Shown: piece after piece, positions 58,174 to 64,000 of the stretch
Position numbering within the stretch: the stretch's first letter is position 1
Layout: each line of letters opens with the position of its first letter
Assembly (NCBI GenBank): GCA_018524725.1
Contig: JAEUWP010000373.1
Location: forward strand, 1 to 64,000
From: Podaxis mareebaensis
Taxonomy: Eukaryota; Basidiomycota; Agaricomycetes; Agaricales; Agaricaceae
Direction of reading: 5' to 3'
DNA length: 64,000 nt
Notes under the pieces: generated by a model
What the model was told of the DNA's origin: nothing
Databases searched by the model: none
Seen by the model: the letters and a program-made list of their open reading frames with translations, nothing else
Made by a program: the position numbers and the translations under genes

Positions 58174-58392
58174 TTAAATGCTGTAGCCATAAGTGGGATA
58201 TGACTTAGGATCTTGGCGACAGGTCCGGCAATTCCCACTCTTGTACGGGCTCCACCCTTCAGAATAAGTGGGTTTGTCAGCAGAGCATATCTTGAGGCAC
58301 ATGCGCGCTGGAAGCCGCCATCCTCAACCAGCATTGACAACGGAGGCTTGTGCGGCAAACACAGCAGTGATAAAAGTAGAGATAGACTTCAT
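58174..58392 (-). pseudogene. Small secreted cysteine-rich protein, broken copy 2
   Basis: Starts MKSISTFITAVFAAQASVV at 58392, then TGA two codons after the signal peptide (about 58321). The body RMCLKICSADKPTY...GWSPYKSGNC parallels the intact member, with the third cysteine changed to tyrosine and CWTCC reading CRTCR. Three independent lesions indicate an old pseudogene. Its closest match is the intact copy 2 kb away. Confidence 0.7.
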
Positions 58393-59482
58393 GATATCTA
58401 TAGGGACGTGAACATTACTAGTGGCCACGACCGGGGAGTCTAATGGAACTGGGACTGTTTGGAGATTTCCTGGGTAGTGAGTGTTAAGCTGTAAGGAAGG
58501 GGCGTTGCTTACCGATGATGCTTGCTAAGGTGGTACTGAAAACAGCGGTTGATATTCAAACGGCTTTTATCCCTCGTCCGCCGAAACCTCTTAGTACGGG
58601 AATGGTGCGTGAATAGCTGAGGAGCTGATTCAAATCTGGTAAAAGCCTGAGCTATTCTGCTTCACGGTGCTAGACTGGAAGGTGTGCACCCTATTGAGTG
58701 TGTTAGGGCACGTCTTCCATTCTTGGGACCAGCGGCTCTACTGGCTGGCTCGGCGCGATAGGAATGGTATATGTGGGGATGAGGCGGCGGCGTAGAAATG
58801 CGATGTGAGGGCTCACGGCAGGCGGCATGACGCTCATTCTACATATTTCGCGGAGTCTCTCGTACCTACTAGAGCACTATCTCGTAGAGCTGAATAACAT
58901 GCATTTGGGAGTTACGCTAAGATTATACCAACACAGATCTTAAACGACTGCACAAGTCAGCTGGGCTTGTTGCTCGGGAGGGGAGCCCCTATCTCTATTA
59001 CGATGATAGATTGAACGGTCGCCGGACCCCTGTCATAGTGACTATGAAAATTGTGCATCGTGCTAGTTGTTATTCCAAATTCCTCGTTCTATGTGAAACA
59101 TCTGTCGTAAGTATTGAACCGCATTCTCCGCCATGCAGTATGCTCACACTCACGTCATTGTAACCCGAGTGTTATACCTGAAATATGTGGAGGCCAAACG
59201 CGTCAGAGGCATCCATTCATGGAGAGGGAGCTATCCACAAAGGTCTCCCTGGCTCTATGATTATGTAGTAGACCATCGTAGCCATGTCGTTTCCGCATAC
59301 ACTGTGTAGGAACTCTGGTGGAATTTGGCAGGAGGGTGGTCTCTCAGTGTTCAATATTCGGCAGGGATCCCACTATCTGTTACTCGTTTATTACCTTGGA
59401 GACCTAGGCTAAGTCAATGATGGCAAGGCAGATAAAGCAAGTGGTGACACCAACAAAATATCCTGTAGGGCCATCGGTGCAT
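58393..59482. other. Intergenic region
   Basis: Nothing recognised. Confidence 0.4.
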
Positions 59483-59570
59483 TGGGCACACCCGGGATTG
59501 AACGGGCAACGCCAGCAAATGGCATGCTAAAATACTAAGCGGGCGTGATAACCAACTATACCATGTGCCC
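59483..59570 (-). pseudogene. tRNA-Ala-like pseudogene 2
   Basis: Minus strand keeps GGGCACA/TGTGCCC acceptor pairing and GTTGGTTATCACGCCCGC, but the anticodon reads AGT (TTAGTA). The 3' half of the anticodon stem is CTGGC instead of GCGGG, and the T stem has lost a base (CCCG-TTCAATC-CCGGG). Related to 47414-47499. Confidence 0.75.
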
Positions 59571-60517
59571 ATGAACTTATTTGAGCGCTATTATTTCGGG
59601 GGGGGGACAAAATGGTGAGTCTGTGCAACGGCTTGCTAGGTGCTTTAGCAGTTATTACAAGATGTCCAAGAGCCACCAAACTGCTTCTACCGCTGTCATA
59701 CCCTTAGCCCCGGTACTTACACCTGCTGGGAATAATTACGCAAGTACCAGAAGGATTGGTGCTGTAGGGTAAAAGCGAGTAGGAAAGAAAATGTATTGTC
59801 GTTTGCAAAAAGTGTCTAGAGAATCTACGCCGAATCTGAATAAAGGATACTCAGTTCTCCTGTGCTCCTGTTTAAAGCACAAAATAAGTAATTGTAAAGG
59901 CATCGACACATAGTCACTTCGACACCCTCGCAAGACTGTAGAGACCGACGATCGGTTGCTCGTGAAAACGGCAACCTCACGTCACCCTCTGACTAGCCAA
60001 ACGCGGGACACCACCTGTCGGAGCGCCCGTCGTCGAGCCGCCCATCGCCACCTTTGGAACACTTTATTTAAGTTTTGAATCCTTTCGTCGTCGTTCCTGT
60101 TTGCATTCACTTTCTACATTTCTTCCGTTGTCACCTGCTGCATGATTATAGTCTGACTTATTGTCCAATGTGTATTGGTATTTTAACGAGTATGCCTTGT
60201 GATCTTCAGCCAATATTTCAGTCCATTCCTTCTCCGTTTTGCTCCCGCCCTCCTGTTCTGTGTTTGATAGTGTACATTATCTGTTTTGCCTTCAGGTTTC
60301 CTTAAATCTCCAAGCCTTATTGCTTTATTTCATCTCTCGGCCAATTTTAGCTTAGCTGCCTTCCGTTTCGCCTCCTCTATGCCCTCCTACTTTGAGATCC
60401 CCTTTTTCTGAACCTCTAACGGAGGTTATCACTCTTCAAGACCTTTAATTATACCATCAGCTTTTCGGAAATCATGGATCGGCAGAGATCCCCAAAAATC
60501 AACTGGAAGCTTAACGC
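59571..60517. other. Intergenic region
   Basis: A G8 run near 59600; a pyrimidine-rich stretch at 60070-60420. No supported gene. Confidence 0.4.
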
Positions 60518-60588
60518 ATGGCACGCTTGGGATCGAATCAAGCACCACTCTCGACTTTTGTTTTTGAGTGTCTAAACGGTAAACATAT
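60518..60588 (-). other. Weak tRNA-like sequence
   Basis: Minus strand GTTTACCGTTTAGACACTC, then GATTCGATCCC and GCGTGCCA resembles D arm, B box and acceptor end of a tRNA, but the 5' acceptor strand is missing. It could be a tRNA relic or the head of a SINE. Confidence 0.3.
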
Positions 60589-60867
60589 GGCGGCTATTTT
60601 GTCAAAAAATATGGAGCCAAATCGAAGAAAAATGATTCTAAAAACATGATTCTACACTTGCTAAAACATGAATACTTGAATTTGGCCACTTCTAGTTTCG
60701 TGATCTAGTAGTACCCAGGCTCAGAGAAACTGAAAGTGTGTTATTGTGTCTCAGCCTAGAATGAATTTGGTTAATCTCAGCTTAGAAAAAACATACACTT
60801 GTTATTTGAAGTCAGATGAAATAGCAATTAGTTGATTTAGAAACTCCAAAAGCACAAACTTAGTTTT

Positions 60868-61075
60868 TGATGACTTCCGAGAATGTGAACTTGATTTTGA
60901 TGGCATCCGAAAACATGAACTTAATTTTTGATGACCTCTGAAAACACAAACTTTGATTTTGATGGCACCCGAAAACATGAACTTGATTTTGATGGCATCC
61001 AAAAACATGAACTTGATTTTGGAGAATCTCTGAAAACACAAACCTGGCATTTGAGCTGTCTGAAAACATGAGGTT
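60868..61075. repeat. About 30-bp minisatellite
   Basis: Six to seven imperfect copies of a unit like GAAAACATGAACTTGATTTT followed by GATGGCATCC, in 30-32-bp steps. It reads as repeated short peptides on the minus strand, but stops and the lack of a start argue against coding. Confidence 0.85.
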
Positions 61076-61214
61076 TTGTGATATTCTTTTCCAAATACAT
61101 GAACTAGCTTTCTTAGAGCAGAGGCCGGCTATCAAAGCACAGGCATGCATCAGTGCTGAGATATAGGAGGGGACAATGCCTATTATATAATAGCTATGAA
61201 GTCAGGGTAATCTA

Positions 61215-62956
61215 CTATCCTACTGAATGATGTACAAGTACCTTAAGTACAGCCTGGCAATAGACATCAATGCCATTATTATCATCATCCTTCATGACAT
61301 CAAAGTCCTTCAGGATCTGCCTGGCTTGAGCTATACCAGCACGATCACTGGCCTCGAAATTGAATCCCTGTCCCAAGTGATCCTCAACAAGTCCCTCTGA
61401 ATCCATCTCCTCCTCTTCACAACCATAATAAGGATCAATGTTGGCTGGGTTGTCTCCCAGATCTGTGAGCCAATACCCTTGAGTAATTGCACGTTGTTTA
61501 CTAATTTCATACAGTGCAGTTGGTGTGAGGTTGTGTTCAGTGCTCAACTTGTGGTTATTCCAGGAGTCCTTCATGGTATTCAGGCTGGCTTGGATACAGG
61601 GCTGGAAAATGATGACAATGCATACCTGGTGGACAAGAACATCCATGTCTGGCAGGCCAATCTCTTCGAGGTGCATGAAAATTTGCCTCCAAAATTCCAG
61701 GGACCCTTGTTGGACATCACGCCAGAGTCGCTCAATGCAAACATTGTGGACTGATCTACAGGTGAATTAGTTTCAGCTATATTTTCATAAGGATAGTCAT
61801 ACCTTCCATGTAGATAGGCCTTGTGCTCAGCCCCCCATTTTGCAATCATTTGACTTTCTACCCCATTATTCTCCGTCCCATGATCCCCATGGACTCGACT
61901 TGGCCACCCAAATGTCACTACTGCATCCAAGAAGATCCTTTCAACAGTGGCTGCCTGCTTGTCTGTCCTGCACTCAAGGTAGATGATAAGTCATGAGTGT
62001 CCATCAACATACCCATGAACATAGAAGCCCCAGGGATGCAGCTTCTCATTCCCATCATGGTGCCACAGTGCATTGCTTCCATGAACTTGGTACACATGAC
62101 ACTTGATTGCTGCTTGCCAGCTGAGTCACTGTGGTTAGCTCTATGATGTGAATAAACAAGCCAATCATACATACTATAAGAGGACACCAACAGGATTGAC
62201 ATGTCTGAGGCTTTCCTTGACTTGTTCCATTGGCAAAACAATGCCCCTAGACTTCAAGTGGCCATGAATGATTCTTGCACCAGAGGATGGGTTTTTGAGG
62301 GAGATGGTGGCAATAACTTCATTGAGATGTTGATTACTTATGTCAGAGAATACAGGACAAGTTGAAGGTAGTCCTGCAGTTGCAAGTCTGTTGTACAGTG
62401 TCTGCCGGCAGACTCCCATGGCTTCTGCAACTACTTCCCAGGAAGCACCAGTGTTATGAAGCTTGATTGCATGTTGTATGTTGACAGCTGCATGAGGACA
62501 ACCAGTGTGACCATTTTGGGGTTCAGTTGCTGCCTTTGGGTGACTAGGATTTGAGGCTTGGTGAATGAAATCCTCTAAGGACTGCACCAATGAATGGATA
62601 ATTTCCATGAACGATGTAAACTTGGATGGAGTCAAGTGTGAATCCTTGAAAGCAATGAGGACCAAGTGTACCATGTACAGCCACCCCAAAATGTGCTCAG
62701 CAGAAAACACCTCAGCATTTGGCAGGGATTCCACCAAGAGTCATGCTTCCTTGACTACATTATGGGCCTCAGAAAAGAAGAGGTAAATGGTATTGTCATT
62801 GGGGAGGTTGCTGGCCATGAACAAAATGATCAGAGATGCTATCAATGCAATACAGCATTCATCACTGACTAGTATCCCAAATCCATGGGGCTTGGGCATA
62901 CTTGCCAAGGCGAATGAGCAAAGCAAAAGTAGATAGATTGGAGATCCTCTATCCAT
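61215..62956 (-). pseudogene. DDE integrase-type transposase gene (decayed)
   Basis: Minus strand. The N-terminal segment is 62956-62174 (TGA at 62741-62743) with a helix-turn-helix-like ASWEVVAEAMGVCRQTLYNRL (about 62400-62460). The catalytic region holds ALWHHDGNEKL (first D, near 62060), TFGWPSRVHGDHGTENNGV (second D, near 61880) and, after a GT-AG intron (about 61757-61802), VHNVCIERLWRDV (E, near 61730). A C-terminal NHKLSTEHNLTP follows. This is the integrase core family scattered through agaricomycete genomes. Another TGA replaces arginine near 61990, and the splice or frame near 62110-62170 cannot be resolved. No terminal repeats were found within the window. Confidence 0.75.
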
Positions 62957-63542
62957 GTTTCATGCAGCTACAAAGATGCCCTGATCATATGTCTACATAT
63001 TACATGACATATGGTGCTCCATTGCTTTGAACAAATCCCTCCATTTTCCACCATGCCCAGATGGTTACAATCAGGGTGATAGACCTATTAATGTGGGCAA
63101 TCAGTTTATGAGAACCAATCATGTAGGACGAAATACATACAATCATGATCACAAGTGAGCTTCACCAGGGCAAGATGCCATAGCCCCAACTTCTTCCACC
63201 CGTTCACTAAAGGATAGGGTAGGTTTGATATGACAAAACAAGCAAGCTGATAAAAGTCATCATGCCACCCCCAATTCATCAGCTGACATTGGAAAGAGCT
63301 CCAGAAGGGAGTAAGACATGGGTTATAAACACGTGCATTAAGTTTTATTGGAAATTTGGCAAAACTGGCCAAGAGCTTCAGATCTCAGGGAATGGAAATT
63401 ACTTTATGCTATCTACAGATGCTTGTATTCAAGCACAAAATGATCACATGGCATTTGTCATGCCACTCTGGGGTGGATACTATGCCTCTTTCAAACCTCC
63501 TTCCAACAGCATTACGATCAGTGTGATAGACCTAGAGACAAG

Positions 63543-63997
63543 TCAGCCTACAAAGACAGATTCAGTGAGAAAAGGGACCTTTATGAATAGCTTCCTTGCT
63601 TGCAACACAGGCTTGGTGTCCCATCCTTGGAGTGTCGCCATCTCCTGTTCTGAGGGATGATGGAGATGTTTGACACAATAGCAGGCCATTTCACAGAATG
63701 TCATCAACTTTTCAAGCTCAGGTATAGTAACTGGAGGCCAGGGCATTTGAGTATCCCTCTTGGGTGCAGTTGATGTCTCTGCCAGAGGTGGAGGGCTGGA
63801 TGACTGTGTACCAGAAGACGTGGCACTCAAGGACGTTCCTGTTGCTTCCAGAGCAGATGGTTCAGTGCCAGCCTTCTTGTGGGAACTATATTTTGCCTTC
63901 TCTTCAGCAGCTGGCCTAGAAGTTAACAAACAGAAACTGTAAAGTAGATGAAATACACACTAGGTTCATATTCATGAACCTCGTCATCAGAATCCAT
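63543..63997 (-). CDS. Hypothetical protein, at window edge
   Basis: Minus-strand exon 63543-63917 (serine/proline-rich, then PELEKLMTFCEMACYCVKHLHH) preceded by a TTCTAG acceptor. It can be joined to a first exon MDSDDEVHEYEP from 63997 using a donor near 63955. The window ends here, so the start is uncertain. No domain recognised. A plus-strand frame overlaps it (63262-63660); the splice signals favour the minus strand. Confidence 0.35.
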
Positions 63998-64000
63998 ACC

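Noticed and set aside
60075..60305. Plus-strand 76-codon cysteine-containing frame
   Set aside because: Pyrimidine-rich composition explains it; no start context, paralog or signal-peptide pattern.
60868..61150. Minus-strand 96-codon repetitive peptide
   Set aside because: Produced by the 30-bp minisatellite; no start signals or upstream exon.
63262..63660. Plus-strand 132-codon frame
   Set aside because: Overlaps a minus-strand exon that has a good splice acceptor and a joinable first exon; no family similarity on either strand, so the plus-strand frame was not called.
1..64000. CRISPR arrays, bacterial operons or phage genes
   Set aside because: The sequence is clearly eukaryotic; repeats present are LTRs, inverted repeats and minisatellites without spacers.

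Overview
This window looks like a chromosome segment of an agaricomycete (mushroom-forming basidiomycete). The evidence is short (about 40-80 bp) GT-AG introns splitting most genes, a DUF6534-type membrane protein family typical of these fungi, a KDZ DNA transposon with its CxC2 cysteine cluster, chromovirus-type Gypsy elements, and transposon decay that is almost entirely C-to-T/G-to-A at CpG.

Positions 1-40002 form one nest of four transposons, solved here from LTRs, inverted repeats and target-site duplications. The oldest is Gyp-A, a minus-strand Ty3/Gypsy chromovirus whose 5' LTR (38623-40002) is complete and whose 3' LTR (1-1073) runs off the left edge. Gyp-B (2993-12149, plus strand, 5-bp duplication ATAAT) sits in the integrase end of Gyp-A. 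Cop-A, a Ty1/Copia element (16409-37365, minus strand, 5-bp duplication CTGTG), sits in the gag gene of Gyp-A. A 13.2-kb KDZ DNA transposon (23919-37130, about 100-bp terminal inverted repeats, 7-bp duplication) sits in the 5' LTR of Cop-A. The KDZ element carries five spliced genes: a CxC2-KDZ transposase, a 700-residue protein with a tandemly duplicated 81-bp exon, a 635-residue protein of unknown role, an 869-residue protein with a Zn2Cys6-like cluster, and a 158-residue protein. Reading frames in the retroelements, and in part of the KDZ element, are broken almost only by TGA where arginine is expected, which fits decay of methylated CGA codons.

Positions 40003-43365 are further transposon debris: a low-CpG, AT-rich stretch, a decayed gene related to the reading frame inside the Gyp-A LTR, an inverted LTR fragment, and the 5' half of a LINE (zinc-knuckle ORF1 and the start of the endonuclease).

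From about 43.4 kb the base composition becomes that of single-copy DNA. Genes in order: a DUF6534 membrane protein (minus), a broken small secreted cysteine-rich protein (minus), an intron-containing tRNA-Ala(AGC), a flavin monooxygenase (minus) diverging from an MFS transporter (plus), a tandem pair of DUF1917/UPF0696-like genes (plus), and two more members of the small secreted family (one intact, one broken). Three loci resemble the same tRNA-Ala, two of them degenerate. The last 3 kb hold a minisatellite and a decayed DDE integrase-type transposase gene, with a partial gene at the right edge.

In functional terms the left 43 kb is a transposon sink; the right 20 kb holds ordinary genes, with an oxygenase/efflux pair and a small secreted-protein family as the most lifestyle-related content.
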